A stretch of 64,000 nt of DNA from Powellomyces hirtus (taxonomy: Eukaryota; Chytridiomycota; Chytridiomycetes; Spizellomycetales; Powellomycetaceae), in assembly GCA_025526995.1 (NCBI GenBank), contig JAHLKG010000006.1:620001-684000 (forward strand), in the 5' to 3' direction. Shown piece by piece: positions 32,660 through 44,093 of the stretch. Position numbers and translations under genes: made by a program. The notes beneath the pieces are model-generated. The model saw nothing but the letters and a program-made list of their open reading frames with translations. It ran no database searches and had not been told where the DNA came from. Each line of letters opens with the position of its first letter. Position 1 is the first letter of the stretch.

Positions 32660-34835
32660 ATATACAATAAAGATAGTCCAAGTTGATCCCGGAAAGCTGT
32701 GAACCGTGGATTGCCCATGGCTTTAGTCAAGATGTCAGCCAACTTGTCAGTGCCAGCAATTGGTTGTAGGATAAGTTGTTCCTGATGAATCCAGTCCTGA
32801 ATGGCATGGTAGCATATGTCAATGTGTTTGGTGCGCCTGGAGTTGGTATCTCAGTGCGCCAGTAGACGTGCACTAGCACTGTCCATATGGACAATAGTTT
32901 GAGCTTTAGGAAGGTCTGGATGGATTTGGGTGAGAACCAGAGAGTTTCTTGCCCAGCAGTAGCAGCAGCGATGTACTCAGACTCAGTAGAAGAGAGAGCA
33001 ATGCAGGTCTGCTTGGTAGAACGCCAATGGATGACGGCTCCCGATAAGAGAAAACAGTAGCAGGAAGTGGAATGGCGGGCATTGGGATCAGAATTCCAAT
33101 CAGCATCCATATTTCAATGAAGAGCTGTGGTATCAGATGCCTTGTAGGTCAGAGCAAGATGTGAAGTGCTGCAAAGGTATTTGAGAATACGTTGAACTGC
33201 TGTCCAATGAGCTTTGCGCGGATAGGAGACGTGGTGTGCTAGTAGGCCCACAGATATCGCAATGTCAGGGCAGGTACAGACAGAGGCATAGAGTAAAGTG
33301 GCACTAGCAGTCTGGCAAAGTTTGACAGCAATAGTAGGGCCAGCATTGTCAGTGTCATATAAACGTAGGTTGGGATCCATGGGCAGGAGAAAAGGTTTGC
33401 AATCTGCCATGTTATACTGGGTGAGGGAGTCCTTGATGTAGCGTTCTTGATCCAAAGAGATAGAACTGTCAGGATGCCATGAGACCTGGATTCCCAAGAT
33501 GTAAGAAAGCCAGCCCGCATCAGACATCTTAAATTTGGTGCAGAGACTGGCCTTGAGATCCCTGTGGAGGTTAGGCTGAGTGTGGGGGCCTGCCACAAGG
33601 ATATTGTCCACATATAAAATGATCAAGACAGGATGTCCATCCACCAGCTTGTAGTAGCGGCAAGATTGCCCAGTACAAGGAGCAAAGCCAAACTCAGTAG
33701 TAAGGAAACTATCGATGTCATTGTTCCAGAGTTTACCAGCTTGCTCAAGACCACAGAGATCTCAATTGAGTAAGGCACTTTGTGCACAGAACGCAATGGG
33801 CCGGGTGGAAGTTCCATGTAGATGAGAAAGTCAATGGGCCCATTGAAATAGGCAGCATCCAGGTCCATCTGCGCACATAGGGCAAGAAAGAGGCACTGAG
33901 CCGGCCAGCCCACAACAGGAGGATACGTGTCTTGTTAGTCCAGGCCATGGCGTTGGGTAAAACCCTCAGCTACAAGGCGAGCTTTGAATTTGTTGATAGT
34001 GCCGTCCACATTGTGTTTGAGGGCAAAGACCCAGCGGGAATCCACAACGTTGGTGGGAGGGGCTGGACGGTCAACAACTGACCAGGTGTTGTTAACAGTC
34101 AGGGAGTCAAGTTCGGCTTGCCTGGCGGCTTCCCAGGAGACACAGTGGGGAGAAGCAAGGGCCTGCTTGAGAGTATTGGGCACATTGTAATCGCAAGGCA
34201 CAGGAGTGGCTTCAGACGTAGCAGTAGATGTCTGGAAGGCATGGGTGCATCGGGTGCGTGATGAGTTGCCCAAGTCATTGTCCTCAAGGTATTGATTGAG
34301 AAGTTTGTGACAATGATCAAGCCGGTCTTCATCTTCCCAAGTGTTGTCAGAAGATGGATAACCTCTCCATTTGATGTGGAACTGGAGCTTGCCAGGATGG
34401 TGGTGATGCTGCATGATCTTCTCAACTTTATACCCGTCCTCAGATAAGGAAGATTTGTCAGAAGAGCTGCCGGCAGAGCCAGATGTGGGGAGGTCATCTC
34501 CAGTGAGATTGTCAATGGGAAGGTCGGCCACTGTGAAGTCTTGGAGTTGATCCAAGGAAAGAGTGGCGTCCCAGAATAGTTTAGATTCATCAAAGCGGAC
34601 GTCGCGGGTTTCCACAATGGAAGAGGTGGCCGGATTCCAAATACGATAGGTAGGTGAGGAAAGGCCATAGCCAACAAGAACGCCAGTCCATGAACGTGGA
34701 AGGAGTTTGTTCTTCATAGGAACCGGTGTTACATAGGCAGTGCACCCAATGAGTTTGAGGTGGTCCAGCTTAGGTTTGATGCCGGTCCAAGCTTCAAAGG
34801 GTGTTTTGGTATATCCACGGGCCGGTAGACAGTTA
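32660..34835 (-). pseudogene. Family 3 Copia pol: integrase end, chromodomain, RT, RNaseH
   Basis: Pieces: 34835-33935 (integrase C-terminus, chromodomain-like module 34280-34432, RT start with WVFALKHNVDG and FKARLVAEGFTQRHGLD), 33913-33623 (MDLDAAYFNGPID), 33644-33114 (LYVDNILVAG, YILGIQ) and 33110-32727 (RNaseH: DADWNSDPNARHSTSCYCF, SSTESEYIAAA). Several frameshifts separate them and the RT box is YVDN. It is cut at 34835 by the family 4 palindrome. Its gag is probably the fragment at 42962-43940. Confidence 0.85.
34280..34432 (-). other. Chromodomain-like module in family 3 pol
   Basis: Reads YKVEKIMQHH, then FHIKWRGYPSSDNTWEDED. All three cage aromatics (Y, W, Y) are present and the spacing matches chromodomains. 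It lies between integrase and RT. Confidence 0.85.
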
Positions 34836-35074
34836 TGTTAGCACGTACAGACTCTGTCATCGAGTCACAACTGCGCCGTCGCAGGGTGTATTATGCGATC
34901 ACGTGAACCCACGTGATCAACTCCGATATAAGTAGTTTTCCTTACATACTTAATATATCGGTGGGACTTTTCTCTTTTTCTCCAATAGAGCGGGATTAAG
35001 TTACTTCGTTGTTCTGCTCAGTCAACTACCCTAAAGCTTCCTCAACTATCTACCCAGATACTCTCAGACCAACA
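34836..35074 (+). repeat. Family 4 LTR, left copy
   Basis: 239 bp from TGTTAGCACG to AGACCAACA. Contains two CACGTG boxes (GATCACGTGAACCCACGTGATC) near 34899-34920 and a TATA-like GATATAAGTAG near 34924. Confidence 0.92.
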
Positions 35075-35088
35075 GGTTATGAGCCCTG
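35075..35088 (+). promoter_or_regulatory. Family 4 primer-binding site overlapping the gag start
   Basis: GGTTATGAGCCCTG directly follows the LTR. It is complementary to the initiator tRNA-Met anticodon arm. The ATG at 35079 inside it opens the gag frame. Confidence 0.85.
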
Positions 35089-38000
35089 AAATGGTAGGCA
35101 ACGAAACAAGCCCCCGGTACACTCGTAGTATGTTAAGACGCCTAACGGGTCGACAGACCCCAGGGTCCAATACGCTACAACGAGCCGTAGAACGTGCAGC
35201 AAAGAAAAGCGCACGAGTGCCTGGTGAACGGACATCACCAAGCAATGGAGGGAACTCTGCTGGTAACAATACACTGGCAGAGCCAACGCCTTTAAGTGTT
35301 GACGCCAACAAGGGCGACGACACATTGGAAGGGCGTACCCGAAACATCGACCGACACGATGGCAAGGTCGATACCTGTCCCCTATCAAGCAGTACGGATG
35401 ATCACAGAACGATCAACTACTGTACTCCAGCGGCATTCCCAAGTGGGGAATCAGCGAACACCGTGCATGTCCGCCCGCGTGAGGCGGACGTGGATAGGAT
35501 AGATAGGCTTGAGAATTCTCTAGCCCAACTAACGGAAATGCTCCAAATGAAATGGTGCATGGATCAGGATATGAACATCCCGGTCAACCCTCAGGTACGT
35601 ACGGCGCAACGGTGCGTACGCACACCATCACCCACTTGCAACAACGGGTTCGCTGCACCGTGGACAGAGTACAATCAGAAGATTGGAGCTCAACAGGAAT
35701 ACCAACGTTCTCCAATCGAACGCCGCCCTACATCACCAACATCGAGCATACACAGCGTGATGACCAAAATCGTCGACAGTCGAGGTGCAAAGGCTTTCGT
35801 GGATGGAACGCTGAAAGATATTGGATCTTACAACGGGGAAGCCAATATGGTCAAACTTCGAACGTTCATTGACAAGATTGAGACAGTTGTGAAGTACGAA
35901 ATGGTTCCGTCCGAGTTTCTCATGGATTTTGTGGCTACGAAACTCACAGGATGGGCATACACTTGGTGGCAGTCGCTCTCACCAAGTAAAAGGAACGAAA
36001 TTATGACGTGGCATGACTTTGAAGACGTTGATTCAGGCAGAACCAAAACCGGTCTTAAGTCCGCCCTTCTGACGCGGTTCGCGCCACGAAACCACACAAG
36101 AGATTCGCTGCAGAAATTACGGGAATTGCGTCCCAAAGGCCGCATGGATGAGTACATCACTCAGTTCAACATGCTGGCATTTTCTCTGCCGAAGACACCG
36201 GATTACGTCCTTCAGGATTACTTCATCAACGCGCTAACACCAGACCTTGCAGCCTTGGTTCAGGCTAATGAAGAAAACATAACTGATTTGAGCAGTTTAC
36301 AGGCCGCTGCATCCAGGATCGCCGCCAACATGGCTAAGAAACCTAGCGGGACCTCAACAGATACGCGACCGGGTGCCGCACACACTGACGCCTCTAAGAA
36401 ACAAAAGGGTGGCAAGAACCACGGGGAGAAGTCAACAAACGGCAAGAAGGACAAGGAATCTACTCCATCAAACAAAGGCCAAACCCAAAAGTCGGGTTGT
36501 TGGGCCTGTGGAGACCCTAAACACCGAACACAGGAGTGCGAAGTGTTAAAGAAGTTCAAATCCGAGATGGAGAAGAACAAGACGAAGCAGTCATCTGATG
36601 GTGCTGTTAGCACAAATGCTGTGGAAGCATTACACGTCTGGGTCCGCCAAGAACAACCGTATGAAGCCCTCATCGACTCTGGTGCTACGGACCACATGAC
36701 ACCTCACAAAGCGACCTTGGATCACTCAACTGTGTACAGTGATGTCAGAGCTGTTATGCTCGCTGACAAAACATCACTACCCTCTACAGTTCGAGGTACG
36801 GTACGAGTAGAAGTGAACGACTATCCGAATCCGCTCGAGTTGGGCGGAGTCCTGCATGTGCCAGGATTACGATGAGATCTCGTATCGGTAGCGAAATGTA
36901 ACAATCAAGGCATTGACGTGCTCTTCAAGTCGAATGGAGACGTCATTTTCATGCGAGACGGCAAAGAAATCGCCAAAGGTGTACGCCGCAACAACACGTA
37001 TTACCTGCAAGGTACGCTGCTGTCTGAAAGTCTGTGGTCAGATTCAGAAGCATGCACTGTTGAAGTCTCTCCTACACTCGCTCATGCTTGTCTTGGACAC
37101 GTTGGCAAACACGTCCTGGAGAAGATGGCATCGGTTACGGACGGTTGGTCCGTAGTGGGGGATCTAAGTGACTTCAAAGATTGTGAAGCCTGCGTGCTAG
37201 GAAAAGCCGCTCGTCTTCCATTCTCCCCTGGTAATGTTGAAGCCAGGGAGATCTGTGAGCTGATTCATTCAGACCTACAAGGACCATTTCGCATCCCTGG
37301 TTACGAAGGATCACGCTATTCGCTGGAGTTCATTGAACACACATCCAGATACGTGACTGTTTTCCCTATTCCTTCAAAGGATTCAGCAGTCATACTCGAC
37401 AAGTTTCTCATCTACAAGGCTTGGATTGAGAAACAGACTGACCGACAAATCAAGATTCTACGCACGGATCGAGGCACCGAATACTTTGGCGAGGTTCTAG
37501 AGTACCTATTGGAAAATGGTATCACTCATCAAAAGTCTGCGGCCTATTCAAGTCAGCAAAACGGGATTGCCGAACAATGGCATTGCACGGCGCTGGACAG
37601 GGTCCGCGCCACCTTTGCGGATACAAAACTACCCCGAAGATTCTGGCCTGCTCTACTGATAGCGGCTGGATACATCTATTCCCTTACGTACAACCGCATC
37701 AACAAGAAGACGCCGCATGAAATATTGTTTGGCTGGCGTCCTGATGTCACCCATCTTTGGCGTATCAGTTGCGTGGCGTATTCCGTTCTAACGAGCAAAG
37801 GACGCGATAAAATGGGGAATCGAGCAAAGAAGGCTTACTTGGTAGGCTATGCTCAACCCTCAGGTACCAAGGGGTATCTGGTATGGGATCCGATCACTGA
37901 CAAGGTCGAAGTGTCACGAGACGTGATCTTCAAAGAAGACTTGGGACTAGAACCCAAATATCAGCAGGATCCAGCCCATCTTGACCTTCTAGATGAGGAG

Positions 38001-38622
38001 ATCCAGGAGGATGATGTCAAATACGCCATGGAGGCGATTATCGACGAGCGCCGCAGTAAGGTGCACACAAAAGAGTACTTGGTTAAGTGGGAGGGATATC
38101 AAGAACCTACGTGGGAGTCCCGACTCTCATTACTCAATACTACTGCATTGGATGACTGGGAGAATCGAGTAGCCGCGTACGACGTCGGCACACGTTGAAA
38201 TGACCCCATCGCTGCATACGCCGCCCGCGCGCGGACTCAAGCAACGATCAACGAAGATGCCATGACATGGAAGCAAGTGATGAAAACCCCTCAGAAGGAG
38301 GAATTTCTTAAGGCTGCACGCATCGAGTACCAATCCCTGGTCGACAACAGTACATGGGAGCTCACTAAGCGCCCACGTCACAAGCGCGTGATCGGAACAA
38401 CATGGGTCTTTCGAACGAAGGTCAATCCCAATGGCACCTTTAACAAGTTCAAAGCCAGAGCAGTGGCTCAAGGCTTCTCTCAACAACCCGGTCGCGACTT
38501 TGGTGATACATACTCACTGACGCTACCATTCACAGCGCTACGCCTCTTCTTGGCGTATTGTGTTCAGCACGGGCTGGACATCCACAGTATGGACGCTGTC
38601 ACTGCCTTCCTTAACAGTGATA
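35079..38622 (+). pseudogene. Family 4 gag-pol, left arm (two stops, RT truncated)
   Basis: 35079-36875: gag with LRTFIDKIETVVKYEM, CCHC knuckle CWACGDPKHRTQEC and protease ALIDSGATDHM, ending at a TGA (36873-36875). 36876-38198: GAG_preINT (LGHVGKHVLEKM...CEAC), integrase with LIHSDLQGP, LRTDRGTEYF and NGIAEQWHC, chromodomain-like module (38022-38171), ending at TGA 38196-38198. 38199-38622: RT start to MDAVTAFLNSD. Both stops recur in the right arm, so they predate the inverted duplication. Confidence 0.9.
38022..38171 (+). other. Chromodomain-like module in family 4 pol, left arm
   Basis: Reads YAMEAIIDERR, then EYLVKWEGYQEPTWESR. Y, W and Y cage aromatics are present. Located after integrase, before RT. 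Confidence 0.85.
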
Positions 38623-39176
38623 CATTTTCAGATTCATGAATGGGGTCGAATCCTCCGGTTGTTGGTTACGCGCTGACACAGCGTATGGAGTGGAGACAGG
38701 ATGGCAGTCGCTCATGCCGAATTGTTCGAGAGCGTTGTCGATGTACTTGACATTTGAGATTTTGAGGGTACGAACAGGAGAGTCAAAGTCATATTTGTAG
38801 ACGAGACCAAGGTGACTGGTTACACGACCTTGTTCCGTAAACTTGAACTTCGAATGTAACTCCATTTTGCTGTTTGCCAGAATCTCCCGATCCTTCACTG
38901 CAATAAGCAGGTCGTCGACGAAGACCATAATAAGGACCAAGTTGTCGTTTGACGGAGGTGTACGGTCGTCTGTCGCGTACTTGAAAAAGATACACGGGCA
39001 TACAGAAACCGCTTTGTAGCCGAGCTTCAACAGTGCAGTCTTCAAGGTCTCATACCAAAGAAGAGGTGATTGCTTCAGGCCGTAGAGAGCTTTCAGTAGC
39101 TTCAGGACCCAATCGCCTTTGGGGTGATCCGGATCTTCGAATCCCTCAAACTGCTCGATATAGATATCCTTATCAA
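38623..39176 (-). pseudogene. Palindrome centre: family 4 RT segment, single copy
   Basis: The only unduplicated 554 bp of the palindrome. On the minus strand it continues the right arm's RT through LKALYGLKQSPLLWYETL, the catalytic box FVDDLLIAVKD, and FTEQGRVTSHLGLVYKY to about 38640, where it meets the left arm head on. No RNaseH or 3' LTR is present. Confidence 0.88.
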
Positions 39177-42100
39177 TATCACTGTTAAGGAAGGCAGTGA
39201 CAGCGTCCATACTGTGGATGTCCAGCCCGTGCTGAACACAATACGCCAAGAAGAGGCGTAGCGCTGTGAATGGTAGCGTCAGTGAGTATGTATCACCAAA
39301 GTCGCGACCGGGTTGTTGAGAGAAGCCTTGAGCCACTGCTCTGGCTTTGAACTTGTTAAAGGTGCCATCAGGATTGACCTTCGTTCGAAAGACCCATGTT
39401 GTGCCGATCACGCGCTTGTGACGTGGACGCTTGGTGAGTTCCCATGTACCGTTGTCGACCAGGGATTGGTACTCAATGCGTGCAGCCTTGAGAAATTCCT
39501 CCTTCTGAGGTGTTTTCATCGCTTGCTTCCATGTCATGGCATCTTCGTTGATCGTTGCTTGAGTCCGCGCGCGGGCGGCGTATGCAGCGATGGGGTCATT
39601 TCAACGTGTGCCAACGTCGTACGCGGCTACTCGATTCTCCCAGTCATCCAATGCAGTAGTATTGAGTAATGAGAGTCGGGACTCCCACGTAGGTTCTTGA
39701 TATCCCTCCCACTTAACCAAGTACTCTTTTGTGTGCACCTTACTGCGGCGCTTGTCGATAATCGCCTCCACGGCGTATTCGACATCATCCTCCTGGATCT
39801 CCTCATCTAGAAGGTCAAGATGTGCTGGATCCTGCTGATATTTGGGTTCGAGTCCCAAGTCTTCTTTGAAGATCACATCTCGTGACACTTTGACCTTGTC
39901 AGTAACAGGATCCCAGATACCCCTTGGCACCTGTGGGTTGAGCATAGCCTACCAAGTAAGCCTTCTTTGCTCGATTCCCCATTTTATCTCGTCCTTTGCT
40001 AGTTAGAACGGAATACGCCACGCAACCAATACGCCGAAGATGGGTGACATCAGGACGCCAGCCAAACAATATTTCATGCGGCGTCTTCTTGTTGATGCGG
40101 TTGTACGTAAGGGAATAGATGTATCCAGCCGCTATCAGTAGAGCAGGCCAGAATCTTCGGGGTAGTTTTGTATCCGCGAAGGTGGCACGGACCCTGTCCA
40201 GCGCCGTGCGATGCCATCGTTTGGCAATCCCGTTTTGCTGACTCGAATAGGCCGCGGACTTTTGATGAGTGATACCATTTTCCAATAGGTACTCTAGAAC
40301 CTCGCCAAAGTATTCGGTGCCTCGATCCGTGCGTAGAATCTTGATGTGTCGGTCAGTCTGTTTCTCAATCCATGCCTTGTAAATGAGAAACTTGTCGAGT
40401 ATGACTGCTGAATCCTTTGAAGGAATAGGGAAAACAGTCACGTATCTATATGCGTGTTCAATGAACTCCAGCGAATAGCGTGATCCTTTGTAACCAGGGA
40501 TGCGAAATGGTCCTTGTAGGTCTGAATGAATCAGCTCACAGATCTCCCTGGCTTCAACATTACCAGGGGAGAATGGAAGACGAGCGGCTTTTCCTAGCAC
40601 GCAGGCTTCACAATCTTTGAAGTCACTTAGATCCCCCACTACGGACCAACCGTCCGTAACCGATGCCATCTTCTCCAGGACGTGTTTGCCAACGTGTCCA
40701 AGACGAGCATGAGCGAGTGTAGGAGAGACTTCAACAGTGCATGCTTCTGAATCTGACCACAGACTTTCAGACAGCAGCGTACCTTGCAGGTAATACGTGT
40801 TGTTGCGGCGTACACCTTTGGCGATTTCTTTGCCGTCTCGCATGAAAATGACGTCTCCATTCGACTTGAAGAGCACGTCAATGCCTTGATTGTTACATTT
40901 CGCTACCGATACGAGATCTCATCGTAATCCTGGCACATGCAGGACTCCGCCCAACTCGAGCGGATTCGGATAGTCGTTCACTTCTACTCGTACCGTACCT
41001 CGAACTGTAGAGGGTAGTGATGTTTTGTCAGCGAGCATAACAGCTCTGACATCACTGTACACGGTTGAGTGATCCAAGGTCGCTTTGTGAGGTGTCATGT
41101 GGTCCGTAGCGCCATAGTCGATGAGGGCTTCATACGGTTGTTCTTGGCGGACCCAGACGTGTAATGCTTCCACAGCATTTGTGCTAACAGCACCATCAGA
41201 CGACTGCTTCGTCTTGTTCTTCTCCATCTCGGATTTGAACTTCTTTAACACTTCGCACTCCTGTGTTCGGTGTTTAGGGTCTCCACAGGCCCAACAACCC
41301 AACTTTTGGGTTTGGCCTTTGTTTGATGGAGTAGATTCCTTGTCCTTCTTGCCGTTTGTTGACTTCTCCCCGTGGTTCTTGCCACCCTTTTGTTTCTTAG
41401 AGGCGTCAGTGTGTGCGGCACCCGGTCGCGTATCTGTTGAGGTCCCGCTAGGTTTCTTAGCCATGTTGGCGGCGATCCTGGATGCAGCGGCCTGTAAACT
41501 GCTCAAATCAGTTATGTTTTCTTCATTAGCCTGAACCAAGGCTGCAAGGTCTGGTGTTAGCGCGTTGATGAAGTAATCCTGAAGGACGTAATCCGGTGTC
41601 TTCGGCAGAGAAAATGCCAGCATGTTGAACTGAGTGATGTACTCATCCATGCGGCCTTTGGGACGCAATTCCCGTAATTTCTGCAGCGAATCTCTTGTGT
41701 GGTTTCGTGGCGCGAACCGCGTCAGAAGGGCGGACTTAAGACCGGTTTTGGTTCTGCCTGAATCAACGTCTTCAAAGTCATGCCACGTCATAATTTCGTT
41801 CCTTTTACTTGGTGAGAGCGACTGCCACCAAGTGTATGCCCATCCTGTGAGTTTCGTAGCCACAAAATCCATGAGAAACTCGGACGGAACCATTTCGTAC
41901 TTCACAACTGTCTCAATCTTGTCAATGAACGTTCGAAGTTTGACCATATTGGCTTCCCCGTTGTAAGATCCAATATCTTTCAGCGTTCCATCCACAAAAG
42001 CCTTCGCACCTTGACTGTTGACGATTTTGGTCATCACGCTGTGTATGCTCGATGTTGGTGATGTAGGGCGGCGTTCGATTGGAGAACGTTGGTATTCCTG

Positions 42101-42715
42101 TTGAGCTCCAATCTTCTGATTGTACTCTGTCCACGGTGCAGCAAACCCGTTGTTGCAAGTGGGTGATGGTGTGCGTACGCACCGTTGCGCCGTACGTACC
42201 TGAGGGTTGACCGGGATGTTCATATCCTGATCCATGCACCATTTCATTTGGAGCATTTCCGTTAGTTGGGCTAGAGAATTCTCAAGCCTATCTATCCTAT
42301 CCACGTCCGCCTCACGCGGGCGGACATGCACGGTGTTCGCTGATTCCCCACTTGGGAATGCCGCTGGAGTACAGTAGTTGATCGTTCTGTGATCATCCGT
42401 ACTGCTTGATAGGGGACAGGTATCGACCTTGCCATCGTGTCGGTCGATGTTTCGGGTACGCCCTTCCAATGTGTCGTCGCCCTTGTTGGCGTCAACACTT
42501 AAAGGCGTTGGCTCTGCCAGTGTATTGTTACCAGCAGAGTTCCCTCCATTGCTTGGTGATGTCCGTTCACCAGGCACTCGTGCGCTTTTCTTTGCTGCAC
42601 GTTCTACGGCTCGTTGTAGCGTATTGGACCCTGGGGTCTGTCGACCCGTTAGGCGTCTTAACATACTACGAGTGTACCGGGGGCTCGTTTCGTTGCCTAC
42701 CATTTCAGGGCTCAT
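39177..42715 (-). pseudogene. Family 4 gag-pol, right arm
   Basis: 42715-40919: gag-protease, with IDYGATDHM in place of the IDSGATDHM of the left arm, so the protease active-site triad is altered. 40918-39604: integrase with LRTDRGTEYF but NGIAKRWHR, replacing the catalytic glutamate by lysine, and a 5-bp deletion near 39912 that shifts the frame just before the chromodomain-like module (39628-39777). 39600-39177: RT start, continuing into the palindrome centre. It shares the stops at 40919-40921 and 39601-39603 with the left arm. Confidence 0.9.
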
Positions 42716-42719
42716 AACC

Positions 42720-42961
42720 TGTTGGTCTGAGAGTATCTGGGTAGATGGTTGAGGAAGCTTTAGGGTAGTTGACTGAGCAGAACAACAAAGTAACTTAATC
42801 CCGCTCTTGTTGGAGAAAAAGAGAAAAGTCCCCACCGATATTATTCAGTATGGAAGGAAAACTACTTATATCGGAGTTGATCACGTGGGTTCACGTGATC
42901 GCGTGATACGCCCTGCGATGGTGCAGTTGTGACTCGATGACAGAGTCTGTACGTGCTAACA
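42720..42961 (-). repeat. Family 4 LTR, right copy
   Basis: 242 bp; inverted and slightly diverged relative to 34836-35074. Retains two CACGTG boxes near 42882-42901. Confidence 0.92.
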
Positions 42962-43940
42962 CAATCAAAGGTTTGGTGCCAGCATTCATTGCCAATTGGT
43001 AGGATTGGTAACATTGAGCCGCTTTGCCAGTCAGGTAAGAGACAGCCAGAAGTACTTGGTTGGCATCACTGAGCTGGACAACTGAAAAGTAGTTGTTGAA
43101 CGCATGGATATAGTCAAAGAGACTCTGATAGTCGGGTTGGCCATTGTTGTTGCGTCCAGAGAAGTTCTTCAGGTTCTTGGAAAGAGAAGCGATCATAGCT
43201 TTGATGCCATTGGGGTCATCTTGACTTGCAGTAGACAGGGGTGGACCCACATGTGCGAGATAGCTACTAGTCGTCGGGCTTGCGGGTCTAGTAGTCTCTT
43301 CACAAAACATAGGTGCGGGCACAGCTAAGGGTGTAGGGCTGACAACGCTAAGGCGTTTGTGCGGACAGGCCGAATGCATGGGCTCAGCTCAGGGTGTTAA
43401 GCTGCCCTCATGCTGTATGGCACGGTTAAGTTCCTCCTCCGGCGCTTTAGTGGGAGAAGTGCCCCTCATCATAGGAGACATGACCGTTTCAATAAAGTTG
43501 TGGATCTCAATAAGGGCTGCCCAAAGACCGTCAGTGATTTCACGTTGGATACTGAAACCCTTTTTGAGTGTGTTGATGTCCTTAGCCATGCGGATGGCCC
43601 AGCGGGGAGGTTCCCCTTCAGAAGCAGTGTCCTGGGGATCGCTTGGTTTGGACGGATCACCCTCAGAACTGGATGATGGATGATCAGGTTCTTCAGCATC
43701 ACCAGTCGCATGTGCGGCATGCTGTTCATCAGGTAGGGGTACAGAGGTTTGAGGATCGGCAGCAGATGCCTTTCCCTTGTCAGTGAAAGCAGCTGCACGT
43801 TCTCCTCTGGGAGAGGAAGGTCTTTCCATAGGGTGTGCCCGCTTGATGGGAGGTGGACGCACTGGATCAGGAAGTTGATACTGAATATCCCTGACCCAAT
43901 CTTCTAGATTCCGATCACCATCCTCTGAGGTGTCCGCCAT
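42962..43940 (-). pseudogene. Family 3 gag fragment
   Basis: ATG at 43940 (MADTSEDGD), an acidic Ser/Pro-rich N-terminus to 43389, then a frameshifted continuation (about 43379-42962) with NFSGRNNNGQPDYQSLFDYI and SYLTGKAAQCYQ typical of LTR-element gag. It is cut at 42961 by the palindrome. The primer site and LTR upstream match a family 3 layout. Linking it to the pol at 32660-34835 is an inference: the intervening protease and integrase core are missing. Confidence 0.7.
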
Positions 43941-44082
43941 ATTAAAGTAGTAGATGGGTCTGTAGACGAGGTGGGTGACCGAAGGTAGAAGGGAGAGTGT
44001 GAAGGTGAAAGCGGCTAAAGGCAAGCACGTGTAGGGTGCTCGAATGCGTAAAGAGCGAAAGTTGCTAGGTCGCCTGGGACAA

Positions 44083-44093
44083 GGCTCATAGCC
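44083..44093 (-). promoter_or_regulatory. Family 3 primer-binding site (diverged)
   Basis: GGCTCATAGCC on plus, one base away from the GGCTCATAACC of the other families, next to the inner LTR end. Confidence 0.6.

Larger units (their letters stand above)
34836..38622 (+). mobile_element. Family 4 Copia, left arm of a palindrome
   Basis: 5' LTR (34836-35074), primer site, gag, PR, INT, chromodomain-like module and the start of RT on the plus strand, then an abrupt join after AACAGTGATA (38613-38622). It is the inverted counterpart of 39177-42961 over 3.79 kb. It has no 3' LTR. Confidence 0.93.
39177..42961 (-). mobile_element. Family 4 Copia, right arm of a palindrome
   Basis: 3,785 bp inverted counterpart of 34836-38622, with LTR at 42720-42961 and primer site at 42706-42719. 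It is distinguishable from the left arm by scattered substitutions, many of them C:G to T:A at CpG, and a few indels. Confidence 0.93.
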
